Positions 16,150-24,845 of a stretch of 64,000 bases of DNA are shown one piece after another. Location of the stretch: NCBI GenBank assembly GCA_963704825.1, contig CAVPHV010000006.1, positions 62,001 through 126,000 of the forward strand. Direction: 5' to 3'. Source of the stretch: CAVPHV01 sp963704825 (GTDB lineage Bacteria > Actinomycetota > Acidimicrobiia > Spongiisociales > UBA5794). The first letter of the stretch is position 1, and each line of letters opens with the position of its first letter. Both the position numbers and the translations under genes were made by a program. The notes below the pieces were generated by a model, which was given only the letters and a program-made list of their open reading frames with translations, did no database searches and was not told where the DNA came from.

Positions 16150-19100
16150 GGCGTAAGGACCGCTGCGGTCGGTAAGTGAGTCCCTTGTATCCGACGGAGA
16201 AGCCCTCCTCCTGTAACGCCGCACCGAGCGGCGTGGCCGCCACGGAATCGCCGTCCACGGTTTCGATCGTGGTTTGGCGGCGGCGCCCTGCGAGGTCGGC
16301 GAGCGCCGGCGCTACGACCTCAGGCGTGGGCTCGCCGAAGGTGAGGACCCGGCGTGCCCCGCGTTCAACGTAGGCAACGAGTTCGCCGGAGCGAAGGATC
16401 ACGTGAGCTCCCGTGCGGCGAGCGGGTCGCCCCGTCTCGTGGTCGGGCCATGCCAGCGTGGCGCCGTAGGGGTTGGCGGGGTCAACGGCGGCGAGGGCAA
16501 CGGTGGTCGGATCATAAGGAGCGCGCAGGCGGTCGATGGCGCCCGGCTGCCCGAATTGGGCGCCCCCCAGGCCCTCGATGAAGTAGCCGCGGCGGGTGCG
16601 GCCGGCGTCCTCCATGGCGGCGAGGACCGGGTAGAGGCCGGCGAAGCCCCCCGGCTGGCCTTCGGAAAGCACCGCGTCGCGGGTCACCACGCCGTGGCGC
16701 TCGAGCAGTTGCTCGGCGCGAGCCTTCGCCTGCACCTCGGGCAGGGCTGGGACTCCGGCGAGGAGATCACTGGTCAGGTACCAGCGTCCCGAGCCTGCCG
16801 GAGGGGTGGTGCCCGACACGAACGGACGCCGCGGCTTGCGGCTGCGGCGTGAGCCGAGGAAGGCCCGCAGCGGAGCCAAAGTGTCGTTGGTCACCTCGCC
16901 GGACCACACCAAGTCCCATATCGCCTCGAGCACTGCGGTGGGATCGCCGCCCTCCGCCGCCACGTACAAGTCGCGGAAGAACGAGGCGCCGCGTTGCCCT
17001 AGGTGCTCCCGAAGCCGGTCATGGACGGCGTCGTCCGGGGGCTCGATCCCCAGCTCCCAGTGGAGCAACGGCACCTGGTCTCGAAGGTAGAGCGCAATCC
17101 TGCCGTCTTTGGCCGTCAACGGCCCTCGGCCCATCCAGACGACCTCGCCTGAGGCGAGCAGGTCGTCGAGGAGCCCGGGTTCGTACGCCATTCGGGCGGA
17201 GAGGATGTCACCTTCGAGCGAGCTCGCTGGGAGGGCAACTCCTTGCAGTTGGCGAATGACCTCGAGCAAACGATCACGATGGCCGGCGTTTTGTCCAACA
17301 CCCTGCCAGTCGGGGAGGAACCGGCCGAGGGTGGCGCCGTCGACGGCTTCGACATCACGGCGAAGCGCTGCCAGCGAGCGACGCCGTAGCCGCCGCAGTA
17401 CCTCCGTGTCGACCCACTCCTGGCCGCTACCACCGGGCCGGTAGGACCCGGGAGCCACTCGTCCCGCAGCTTGGAGGCGGACGAGGACTTCGGTGACGGC
17501 GGCCGGGGGCAGGTGGAGGACTGCTGCAGCGTGGTCCACGCTGAAGGGGCCGTGGGTTCTCGCGAAGCGGCCAACGACGTCACCGAGCGGGTCGGCCACC
17601 GGCTCCAGCAGGGCGGGGGCGATACCGGGCGGGGGTGTGATGCCGAGGGCGTCGCGCAACCTGGCGACGTCTTCGACGGCCGCATAGCGCTCGGCGCCGG
17701 CCATGCGGAGCCGGACAATCCGGCGCTGGTCTGCCAGTTGGTCGAGCCAGGATGGCGCTGCGCCGGGGTCGCTGGCCCGAGCCACAACGGCGGCATCGTC
17801 CAGCGGCCCCAATGACCGGAGGGCATCGTGGAGATCATCGGCGGAGCGGATCTTGCGGTCGGGAGTCAGGCGTTGCAGTTCCAACTCGACTGCGGCGACC
17901 ACATCGGCGTCGAGCAACTCTCGGAACTGAGGGTCTCCGAGCAGCTCGCGAAGCAGGGACCGGTCGAGGGTGAGGGCGGCAGCACGTCTCTCGGCGAGCG
18001 GCGCGTCGTACTCGTACATGAACGAGGCGATGAAGTCGAACATGAGCGAAGAGGCAAATGGGCTGGGGCCGGAGAGGTCGACCACGCTGACGCGGATGGA
18101 ACGAGAGGAGATGTCCCCGAGGACGTCGACCAAAGCGGGCAGATCGAAGTAGTCCTGGAGCACCTCGCGATAGGTCTCCAGGATGACGGGGAACGATCCG
18201 TACTGTTTGGCGACTTCGAGCAGGCTGGAGGCCTTGCGTCGCTGCAACCACAGCGGGGTGCGGGCTCCCGGGCGGCGGCGGGGGAGCAGGAGGGATCTGG
18301 CGGCTGCCTCCCGAAAACGGGACGTGAACAATGCGCTGTCACCCGCCTCCTCCAGCACCAACTCCTCCACCTCTTCAGGGTCGACCATGAGCTCCTCGAT
18401 GCCGGGTGGCTGGTCGACATCGGGGAAACGGAAGATGATCCCATCGTCGGACCAAATCACGTCGACTTCGGTCCCGTGGGTCTCCCGGAATCTCCGGCGG
18501 GCTGCCAACGCCCACGGGGCGTGCACCCTGGCTCCGAAGGGAGAGAGCAGGACGGTGCGCCAGTCGCCGATCTCATCACGGAACTGCTCGACCACGATGG
18601 TTCGGTCGGTGGGCAGGACGCCGGTGAAGTCGCGCTCGTCGGCGAGGAACTGGGTGAGGTTGGCGGCCGCCCAGGGATCGAGCCGGTAGCGGCCTTCGAG
18701 GGTTGCGAGGGCGTCGACCTCGTCCATCGCGCCGATCTCGCGAACGAAGGCGCCGACGGCCTTGCCGAGCTCGAGTGGACGACCGGGAGAGTCCCCGTGC
18801 CAGAAGGGAAGCCGGGCGGCGGATTGGCCCGGCGCCGGGGTCACGATGACACGATCGTGGGTGATCTCGCTGATCTTCCAGGTCGTTGAGCCGAGCACGA
18901 AGACCTCGCCCGGCCTGCTCTCGTAGACCATCTCTTCGTCGAGCTCTCCGACTCTGCCCCCTTCGGGAAGGGTCACGGTGAAGAGGCCGCGGTCGGGGAT
19001 GGTTCCTGCGTTCGTCACGGCCAGCATGCGAGCGTTGTCGCGGGCCTCGAGGATGCCCTCGACGCGATCCCAGACAACGCGGGGCCGCAGCTCTGCGAAC

Positions 19101-20545
19101 TCGTCCGACGGGTACCGACCCGAGAGCATGTCGAGCACCGCTTCGTAGGAAGGCCGGGGCAGATCGCGGTATGGCCCGGCGCGCCGGACAACCGTGTAGA
19201 GCTCGTCGACGTCTTGCGGACCCACGGCAACCGCGGCGACGATCTGCTGAGCGAGGACATCGAGCGGGTTGGACGGGATGCTGGTGGATTCGATGGCACC
19301 CTGATACATCCGGTCCACCACCACGGCCGTCTCGAGCAAATCGCCTCGGTGCTTGGGGAAGACCTTTGCGACGCTGGCTGCACCCACTTGGTGGCCGGCT
19401 CGGCCCACCCGCTGCAGTCCGCGGGCAACGGATGTGGGGGACTCGACCAGAACGACGAGGTCGATGGCGGCCATGTCGATACCCAACTCGAGGGTCGAGG
19501 TGGCAACAACGCCACGCAGCTCGCCCCGTTTGAGGCGGCTTTCGATCTCGACTCGCTGCTCACGGGACACAGAGCCGTGGTGGGATTGGACCAATTCCTC
19601 GCCCGCCAGGCGGTTGATCTCGGCGGCGAGTCGCTCTGCCAGGCTGCGGCTGTTGACGAAGAGCAGGGTTGAACGATTGTCGAGCACCAGGCGCAGCAGC
19701 TTGGGGTAGACGGCCGGCCAGATCGAGCGGCGTGCTCCGTCGTCGGGGTCCGGGGTCGGCTGTCCGGCGACGACGGTCTCCTCAGGACGGGTCATGTCCT
19801 CAACCGGAACGACGATCTCGATGTCGAGGTGCTTCTCCCCGGGGGCGTCGACGATGGTCACCGGACGTGGCGACCACCCGTCTTCGGTCGGCTCACCGCC
19901 ACCGAGAAACTCGGCGATTGCCTCGAGTGGGTGCTGGGTGGCGGAGAGGCCGATGCGTTGCGGGGGGATCGTGGTCAAATCGGTGAGCCGCTCCAGGCTC
20001 AGCGACAGGTGGGAGCCGCGTTTGGACCCGGCGACGGAGTGGATCTCATCGACGATGACCCAGCGCACCGAGCGCAGTAGCTCCCGAGCCTGAGAGGTGA
20101 GCATCAGGTAGAGCGATTCCGGGGTGGTGATCAGGATGTCGGGAGGGTGACGGAGCATCCCCTGGCGTTCGGTCTGCGGGGTATCACCGGTGCGCATCGC
20201 CGTCGTCAGCTTCGGCGGAGCAAGGCCGGCGCGCTCCGCTGCGATCTGGATGCCGGTCAAGGGCGCCCGGAGATTGCGGTCGACGTCGTAGGCAAGGGCC
20301 TTCATGGGCGATACGTACAGGACGCGGCAACGTTCGCGTTCCGGGGGGGTGGGCTCGGCCGCCAGGCGGTCGATCGCCCAGAGGAACGCCGCCAGAGTCT
20401 TTCCTGAGCCCGTTGGGGCGTGGATCAGCGTATGCGAACCTTCGGCGATCGCTTCCCACCCTCGTTCCTGGGCGGCGGTCGGCTCTGAGAACGAAGATGT
20501 GAACCAGGCCCGGGTTGACGGGCTGAATCGGTCGAGCGAAATCAT
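16142..20545 (-). CDS. lhr: Large ATP-dependent helicase Lhr
   Basis: This 1467-residue SF2 helicase has the usual length of the Lhr family. Motifs in order: Q-region PTAAQERGW, Walker A APTGSGKT, motif Ia VSPMKALAYD, TPESLYLML, DEIH box, SATQHPL, then the second RecA-like half with LFVNSRSLAERL, TSTLELGIDMAAIDLVV and QRVGRAGHQ. A long C-terminal region follows that in studied homologues forms winged helices and a beta-barrel. It unwinds DNA/RNA duplexes in repair. A TAGCCT -10 element ends 6 nt before the ATG, so the message is probably leaderless. The nei gene is coupled downstream. Confidence 0.93.
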   Translation of the reverse strand: MISLDRFSPSTRAWFTSSFSEPTAAQERGWEAIAEGSHTLIHAPTGSGKTLAAFLWAIDRLAAEPTPPERERCRVLYVSPMKALAYDVDRNLRAPLTGIQIAAERAGLAPPKLTTAMRTGDTPQTERQGMLRHPPDILITTPESLYLMLTSQARELLRSVRWVIVDEIHSVAGSKRGSHLSLSLERLTDLTTIPPQRIGLSATQHPLEAIAEFLGGGEPTEDGWSPRPVTIVDAPGEKHLDIEIVVPVEDMTRPEETVVAGQPTPDPDDGARRSIWPAVYPKLLRLVLDNRSTLLFVNSRSLAERLAAEINRLAGEELVQSHHGSVSREQRVEIESRLKRGELRGVVATSTLELGIDMAAIDLVVLVESPTSVARGLQRVGRAGHQVGAASVAKVFPKHRGDLLETAVVVDRMYQGAIESTSIPSNPLDVLAQQIVAAVAVGPQDVDELYTVVRRAGPYRDLPRPSYEAVLDMLSGRYPSDEFAELRPRVVWDRVEGILEARDNARMLAVTNAGTIPDRGLFTVTLPEGGRVGELDEEMVYESRPGEVFVLGSTTWKISEITHDRVIVTPAPGQSAARLPFWHGDSPGRPLELGKAVGAFVREIGAMDEVDALATLEGRYRLDPWAAANLTQFLADERDFTGVLPTDRTIVVEQFRDEIGDWRTVLLSPFGARVHAPWALAARRRFRETHGTEVDVIWSDDGIIFRFPDVDQPPGIEELMVDPEEVEELVLEEAGDSALFTSRFREAAARSLLLPRRRPGARTPLWLQRRKASSLLEVAKQYGSFPVILETYREVLQDYFDLPALVDVLGDISSRSIRVSVVDLSGPSPFASSLMFDFIASFMYEYDAPLAERRAAALTLDRSLLRELLGDPQFRELLDADVVAAVELELQRLTPDRKIRSADDLHDALRSLGPLDDAAVVARASDPGAAPSWLDQLADQRRIVRLRMAGAERYAAVEDVARLRDALGITPPPGIAPALLEPVADPLGDVVGRFARTHGPFSVDHAAAVLHLPPAAVTEVLVRLQAAGRVAPGSYRPGGSGQEWVDTEVLRRLRRRSLAALRRDVEAVDGATLGRFLPDWQGVGQNAGHRDRLLEVIRQLQGVALPASSLEGDILSARMAYEPGLLDDLLASGEVVWMGRGPLTAKDGRIALYLRDQVPLLHWELGIEPPDDAVHDRLREHLGQRGASFFRDLYVAAEGGDPTAVLEAIWDLVWSGEVTNDTLAPLRAFLGSRRSRKPRRPFVSGTTPPAGSGRWYLTSDLLAGVPALPEVQAKARAEQLLERHGVVTRDAVLSEGQPGGFAGLYPVLAAMEDAGRTRRGYFIEGLGGAQFGQPGAIDRLRAPYDPTTVALAAVDPANPYGATLAWPDHETGRPARRTGAHVILRSGELVAYVERGARRVLTFGEPTPEVVAPALADLAGRRRQTTIETVDGDSVAATPLGAALQEEGFSVGYKGLTYRPQRSLRRA

Positions 20546-20551
20546 CCACGC

Positions 20552-20557
20552 AGGCTA
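20552..20557 (-). promoter_or_regulatory. -10 element of lhr
   Basis: TAGCCT on the minus strand ends 6 nt before the lhr ATG at 20545, consistent with a leaderless transcript. Confidence 0.45.
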
Positions 20558-20788
20558 CCGCACTGGTGCGACATGTTCTTGGGCACGGCACATGAGTCTG
20601 AGGGGCCTCATGAGGGTCGCTTTCTGGGGGGTGAAGTGTGGGTCGAGACTTTGGGTCCCCCCGATGCGCCGCAAGACGAGGTTGCGGGAAGTCAAGCGGG
20701 GCAGCGGGTTCCGGCGGATCGGCTTCGGATCTCCGCGTCAGGGGTCAAGTGATAGTCGAGACTTCGGGGTGGGGTAAATGACAAAATC

Positions 20789-20816
20789 GTCTTACCCCCT
20801 CAGGCGCGGGTAAGAC
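20789..20816. repeat. Perfect inverted repeat, possible operator or terminator
   Basis: GTCTTACCC at 20789-20797 and GGGTAAGAC at 20808-20816 form a perfect 9-bp stem with a 10-nt loop. A further partial copy, GGGGTAAATGAC, lies at 20769-20781 and can compete for the left arm. It lies between divergent genes, so a transcription factor site is as likely as a terminator. Confidence 0.5.
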
Positions 20817-21016
20817 GCCTCGTGCCAAGCTGTCGGCTCTTGCGTCTGCGGTTCGTGTGGTCGGGCCACCGCAACTCTTCGTGGCGCCATGCCCGACGCA
20901 GACGCTATTACAGCGACACACACTGGGTGGCAGTCTGGCGCACTTGGCGTGACACCCGATTCGATGCCCGCCCCGATTCGAGGAGATAGGATCGTGGGCC
21001 GGCGAGGGAGGTTTTC

Positions 21017-22042
21017 GTGAAGCTCGGTTTGAGCATGGGGTACTGGTCGGCGGGTCCACCGCCGGATGCCGTCGAGCAGGTAGCGGCGGCCGAGCGACTC
21101 GGCTTTGATTCGATGTGGACGGCGGAGGCGTACGGATCGGACGCATTGACCCCGCTGGCGTGGTGGGGCGCTCGCACCGAGCGGATGAAGCTGGGGACGT
21201 CCATCGTGCAGATGTCGGCGCGCACTCCGGCGGCCACGGCCATGGCGGCAATGACGCTCGACCACCTCAGCGACGGCCGCATGATTCTCGGGCTCGGCGT
21301 CAGCGGCCCCCAGGTGGTCGAAGGCTGGTACGGGCAGCCATATCCCCGCCCACTGGCCCGCACCCGTGAGTACTTCGAGATCGTGCGTCGCATCGTCGCT
21401 CGCCAAGCTCCGGTGGGTTTCTCCGGAGATTTCTACGAGCTTCCGCTCGATGGTGGAACGGGACTCGGCAAGCCGTTGCGCAGCACGATTCACCCTCGCC
21501 GCACCGACATCCCGATCTATCTCGGCGCCGAGGGTCCCAAGAACGTGGCCTTGGCCGCCGAGATCGCCGACGGGTGGCTTCCGCTCTTCTTCTCGCCATC
21601 TGACGACACCTTCTATCGCAGCGCACTCCAGGCCGGGTTTGAGGTGCCATCGGCACGCCGAACTTGGGACGATTTCGAAGTAGCGGCGATGGTGCCGGTC
21701 ATTCCCAATCCGGACGTCGAGGCCGCCGCCGACATGCTGCGCCCAATGCTGGCGCTCTACATCGGGGGGATGGGAGCGAAAGGTCGCAACTTCCACAAGG
21801 ACGTGTTCGTGCGCATGGGCTACGGGGCGGCCTGCGAACAGATTCAGGACCTCTATCTCGCCGGCAACAAGACGGAGGCGATCGCCGCCGTGCCCACCGC
21901 CATGGTCGAAGACACGGCGCTGATCGGATCGCCCGACAAGATCCGGGACGAGTTGGCCCGGTGGGAGGAATCCGCCATCACCACCATGCTGATCCAGGGG
22001 CCGCCGCCGTTGCTGGCGATGATGGCCGACCTCGTTGGCTGA
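21017..22042 (+). CDS. LLM-class F420-dependent oxidoreductase
   Basis: A 341-residue luciferase-like TIM-barrel protein. Typical features are MKLGLSMGYW, the PPDAVEQVAAAERLGFDSMWTAEAYGSDALTPL block, LGTSIVQMSARTPAATAMAAMTLDHLS and RMILGLGVSGP. This pattern is that of actinobacterial members that use the deazaflavin F420 rather than FMN. The substrate is unknown. The GTG start follows GAGGGAGG with good spacing. It converges with the RraA-like gene, 4 nt apart. Confidence 0.85.
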   Translation: MKLGLSMGYWSAGPPPDAVEQVAAAERLGFDSMWTAEAYGSDALTPLAWWGARTERMKLGTSIVQMSARTPAATAMAAMTLDHLSDGRMILGLGVSGPQVVEGWYGQPYPRPLARTREYFEIVRRIVARQAPVGFSGDFYELPLDGGTGLGKPLRSTIHPRRTDIPIYLGAEGPKNVALAAEIADGWLPLFFSPSDDTFYRSALQAGFEVPSARRTWDDFEVAAMVPVIPNPDVEAAADMLRPMLALYIGGMGAKGRNFHKDVFVRMGYGAACEQIQDLYLAGNKTEAIAAVPTAMVEDTALIGSPDKIRDELARWEESAITTMLIQGPPPLLAMMADLVG

Positions 22043-22046
22043 GAGC

Positions 22047-22529
22047 TCAGTCGACTGGGTTCGGCAGGACGAGGATCCCGTCGGCGTCGGCATAGAGCCA
22101 GGCGCCCGGACGGAAGGTCACCTCTCCGAACGTCACCTCGAAATCTCTTTCGCCCTCACCGCGCTTCTCCGATCGGGTGGGGTGAGCCGCGAGCGCCTTG
22201 ATGCCGAGCGCAATCTCGGCCAATTGGGCGGTGTCGCGCACGCAGCCGTTCACAACGACGCCGGACCAGCCGTTGTCGCGACCGAGGGCGGCGAGGACGT
22301 CGCCGACCAAGGCACAACGGAGTGAACCGCCGCCATCGACCACGAGGACTCGGCCGCCGCCCGGTTCCTCGAGTGCGGCTCTTACCAATGAGTTGTCGCC
22401 GAGACACCGCACCGTGCTGACTGGGCCGTGGAAGGCAGGCACGCCTCCGAAGCTGGTGAGGCCGAGAGCCGGCGACACCACGGCTGCGGCGGGATGAGCA
22501 TCGGACAGGTCGGCGGTCGCATGACTCAT
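22047..22529 (-). CDS. RraA-family protein (aldolase-like/RNase E regulator fold)
   Basis: The 160-residue protein has the RraA fold signature: VRAALEEPGGGRVLVVDGGGSLRCALVGDVLAAL and GWSGVVVNGCVRDTAQL, with the conserved R-D pair. Family members are either regulators that inhibit RNase E (RraA) or class II 4-hydroxy-4-methyl-2-oxoglutarate/oxaloacetate aldolases. The sequence alone does not decide. The stop is 4 nt from the stop of the convergent LLM gene. Confidence 0.85.
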   Translation of the reverse strand: MSHATADLSDAHPAAAVVSPALGLTSFGGVPAFHGPVSTVRCLGDNSLVRAALEEPGGGRVLVVDGGGSLRCALVGDVLAALGRDNGWSGVVVNGCVRDTAQLAEIALGIKALAAHPTRSEKRGEGERDFEVTFGEVTFRPGAWLYADADGILVLPNPVD

Positions 22530-22581
22530 GACGCCATGTTGACACGAACGTCCGATGGAGTCACGCCACCGACCCGGCTCC

Positions 22582-22587
22582 TAGTCT
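22582..22587 (+). promoter_or_regulatory. -10 element of the gene at 22595
   Basis: TAGTCT ends 7 nt before the ATG at 22595, predicting a leaderless message. Confidence 0.45.
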
Positions 22588-22594
22588 CTCCGCC

Positions 22595-23230
22595 ATGGAC
22601 ATCGCCGTGAACCTCGTGGAGAACTACCTCCGTCTGACCGGATACCTGACCCTCTCGGAATTCGAGGTGCAGCGTCGCGACAAGAAAGGGCGCTTCAAGA
22701 CGGTGACCGACATCGACGTGATGGCGATGCGGCTGCCCGGCGCCGTGTATCTGGGTGACCCCCATACCGAACGCGACGGAGAGTTGCTGCTGATCGACGA
22801 CCCGGCGTTGCAGCTCGAACCGGACTGTGTTGACGTCATCATCGGTGAGGTCAAGCAGGGCACCGCCGAACTGAATCCAGGGATCAAGGACCATGCCGTG
22901 CTGCACTCCATGCTGCGCAGGGTGGAGTGGATCTACGCCGAGCCGCTCGACGCGGTCGTCGATGCGCTCCAAAGCAAGCTCGTGCATTGGTCACCGGCGC
23001 GCGGCGAGGGAAGAGTCCGCACCCGGCTGGTCGCCTTCGGCAGGGCCGAATCCAGCAACCTCAACACGATCTCGCTCAGCCACGTGGTTACCACCATGCT
23101 CGGCTTCTTCGAGGTCCACGAGGACGCCTTCCGGCCCATCCAGTTCCGCGAACCGGCGCCGGCGTTTCTCCGGTTGCTGCTCAAGAGCGGCTTCGACATC
23201 CAAAAAGATGGCGGTCGAAGCCGCGAGTGA
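22595..23230 (+). CDS. Uncharacterised protein with PD-(D/E)XK nuclease-like core
   Basis: A 211-residue protein of no named family known to me. Its N-terminal 90 residues look like the restriction-endonuclease fold: a first helix with E9 (VENYLRLTGY), a strand with D39/D41 in TVTDIDVMAM, and the strand IIGEVKQG containing the E85-x-K87 pair. This is the usual D...ExK layout for metal-dependent cleavage. The C-terminal part has a helix-rich region without a known motif. It could be a genuine nuclease or a catalytically active relative used in another process. It stands alone on the plus strand. Confidence 0.68.
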   Translation: MDIAVNLVENYLRLTGYLTLSEFEVQRRDKKGRFKTVTDIDVMAMRLPGAVYLGDPHTERDGELLLIDDPALQLEPDCVDVIIGEVKQGTAELNPGIKDHAVLHSMLRRVEWIYAEPLDAVVDALQSKLVHWSPARGEGRVRTRLVAFGRAESSNLNTISLSHVVTTMLGFFEVHEDAFRPIQFREPAPAFLRLLLKSGFDIQKDGGRSRE

Positions 23231-23237
23231 CCCCCTG

Positions 23238-24011
23238 CTACTTGCCTCGAGCCGCGGTCACAAACGCCTTGGCCTTCTTCGGGTCCACCGGATTCGTGGT
23301 CACGCCGCGTTTCTTCAGCGAGGTGCCGGCGATGACGCCGGTCGCCACGCTGAGGAATCGGGTCACCGACGAGGCGGTGACGCCGGATCCCAGGTAGATC
23401 GGGGTTTCGGGAATGGCGCCGACCACCTTGCGTAGCAGCGGCAGGGTTGGTGGGCGGCCGGTCGAGGTTCCCGAGACGATCACGGCATCGGCCAAGGCCC
23501 GGCCGGCCAGTTCTTCGGCTGCTTGTTCGATCGTGATCCCGGGTGGCGGGGCCGCATGCTTGACGAACACATCGGCCATGATTGCCACGTCGGGGGCCAT
23601 CTCCGCCCGCATCCGAGCGATCCCTGCCGCCCGGCCGACGATCGGGCCCTGATCCGTATACATGACGCCGCTGAGCACGTTGACCCGGACGAAGGCGGCT
23701 CCCGTGGCAGCGGCGACGGATAGCGCAGCCACGGCGTCGTTGCGCAAGACGTTGACTCCGAACGGCAGGGAAATGGCATCGCCGACTCGTCCGACGGCGG
23801 AGGTCATTGCGGCCACGGTTACCTTGGGAACATCATCGGCGAAGAACGGCACGTCGCCGAAGTTCTCGATCATCAGGCCATCGAAGCCGGCGGACTCCAA
23901 CACCTTGGCGTCCGAGACGGCGGCGGCCACCACCGCGGCGAAGTCACCGGCATACTGCGGAGAGCCCGGTAACGCGGCGAGGTGGATCATGCCGATCAGT
24001 TTGGGAAGCAT
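23238..24011 (-). CDS. BtpA/SgcQ family TIM-barrel protein
   Basis: The ATG at 24011 begins the family pattern (M-L-P-K-LIGMIHLAALPGSP), so the longer open frame upstream is not used. The 257-residue protein shows DGLMIENFGDVPF, PFGVNVLRNDAVAALSVAAATGAAFVRVNVLSG and the C-terminal VIVSGTSTG..PIYLGSGVT, a barrel-type phosphate-binding region. Cyanobacterial BtpA stabilises photosystem I, while most members, including this one in a non-phototroph context, have an unknown role. It starts 21 nt after the stop of the TIGR03084-type gene, in the same direction. Confidence 0.82.
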   Translation of the reverse strand: MLPKLIGMIHLAALPGSPQYAGDFAAVVAAAVSDAKVLESAGFDGLMIENFGDVPFFADDVPKVTVAAMTSAVGRVGDAISLPFGVNVLRNDAVAALSVAAATGAAFVRVNVLSGVMYTDQGPIVGRAAGIARMRAEMAPDVAIMADVFVKHAAPPPGITIEQAAEELAGRALADAVIVSGTSTGRPPTLPLLRKVVGAIPETPIYLGSGVTASSVTRFLSVATGVIAGTSLKKRGVTTNPVDPKKAKAFVTAARGK

Positions 24012-24031
24012 GTGGTTGGTGCGTAGCTCGA

Positions 24032-24796
24032 TCAGTAGGCCCTGACCACCCGGAGGGCGATCTCGGCGTTGTCGCCGATTGCCTTGAGGCCGGTGTCCTC
24101 GACGTCCATGCGTTGGACTGCGATGCGGCACCAATCGCCGGCGACGCCCTTGATGACGTCGGGGGCGTCTTCGGGACCGTAGACCCAGCGGGCGTAGCGG
24201 GGACCCATCAACTCGACCCTGATTCCCGTCTCCGGGAATTCCTCGCCCGCCTGCTCGAACGCCCACGGAAGCATGCGGTGCGCCAACCACGCCACGTGGC
24301 GGATGCGTGGGGTGTCGGCCGTCGGGTCTTCCTCCTCTTCGGAGTAGGTGAGCCGACCCTCCATGGCGTCCTTGATGTCGAGCCCGTGCGCCCAGGTTTC
24401 CATCAGTCGAAGCGTGGCGAGTGCCTTTGCGCTCATTGGGGCCACGACCCACGGGATTCGGTCCTTGGCGTCCATTCGCGACAGAGCGTCGACCACGGCG
24501 GCTCGACCGTGACGCCACCATTCGATGATCTCCTGGTAGCGCTTGCCGGCGCCCTGCTCGACGCCGCGTTGGGTCCATTCGTCGATGGACGTGATCTTGG
24601 CGGCATCGACGACACTCTGGCCATGTTCGATGGCTTCAGCAGCGAAGGTCTCCGTGAACGCCAGATGGCTCACGGTGTCCATGATCGTCCAGCCCGGAGC
24701 CGACGTCGGCAGCTTCCAGTCACGTTCATGGATACGCTGCAGGAACTGGTCGAGCGCCTGTTCTTCGGCAACGAGGTCAGAGAGAATCTCACGCAT
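24032..24796 (-). CDS. TIGR03084-type, mycothiol-dependent isomerase-like (DinB fold) protein
   Basis: A 254-residue four-helix-bundle protein of the maleylpyruvate isomerase/DinB superfamily. SAPGWTIMDTVSHLAFTE contains the conserved histidine of the metal site, and LRLMETWAHGLDI contains the second histidine. The third ligand is probably in the N-terminal helix. Members bind a divalent metal and often use mycothiol; the reaction here is unknown. TAGAAT at 24806-24811 on the minus strand ends 9 nt before the start. The gene may be co-transcribed with btpA. Confidence 0.78.
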   Translation of the reverse strand: MREILSDLVAEEQALDQFLQRIHERDWKLPTSAPGWTIMDTVSHLAFTETFAAEAIEHGQSVVDAAKITSIDEWTQRGVEQGAGKRYQEIIEWWRHGRAAVVDALSRMDAKDRIPWVVAPMSAKALATLRLMETWAHGLDIKDAMEGRLTYSEEEEDPTADTPRIRHVAWLAHRMLPWAFEQAGEEFPETGIRVELMGPRYARWVYGPEDAPDVIKGVAGDWCRIAVQRMDVEDTGLKAIGDNAEIALRVVRAY

Positions 24797-24845
24797 GGCA
24801 TGACCATTCTAGAAGCCTGCGCAACTCGGTCGGTCGGCGAAAGCC

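Larger units (their letters stand above)
20546..21016. other. Intergenic region between lhr and an LLM oxidoreductase gene
   Basis: This 470-nt divergent intergenic stretch holds the lhr -10 element (20552-20557 on the minus strand), two related short phrases GGGTCGAGACTTTGGG and TAGTCGAGACTTCGGGG (20640-20660 and 20753-20770), a strong inverted repeat at 20789-20816, and TAGGAT at about 20985 plus GGGAGG before the GTG at 21017. No coding region is convincing. Confidence 0.45.

Noticed and set aside
20792..22093. Minus-strand open frame of 433 codons opposite the LLM oxidoreductase gene
   Set aside because: Arg/His/Pro-rich with no family pattern; the plus-strand gene has a ribosome binding site and clear motifs.
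24012..24578. Upstream extension of the btpA frame
   Set aside because: The first 189 codons are antisense to the TIGR03084 gene and highly Arg/Gly-rich. The family N-terminus starts at the ATG at 24011.
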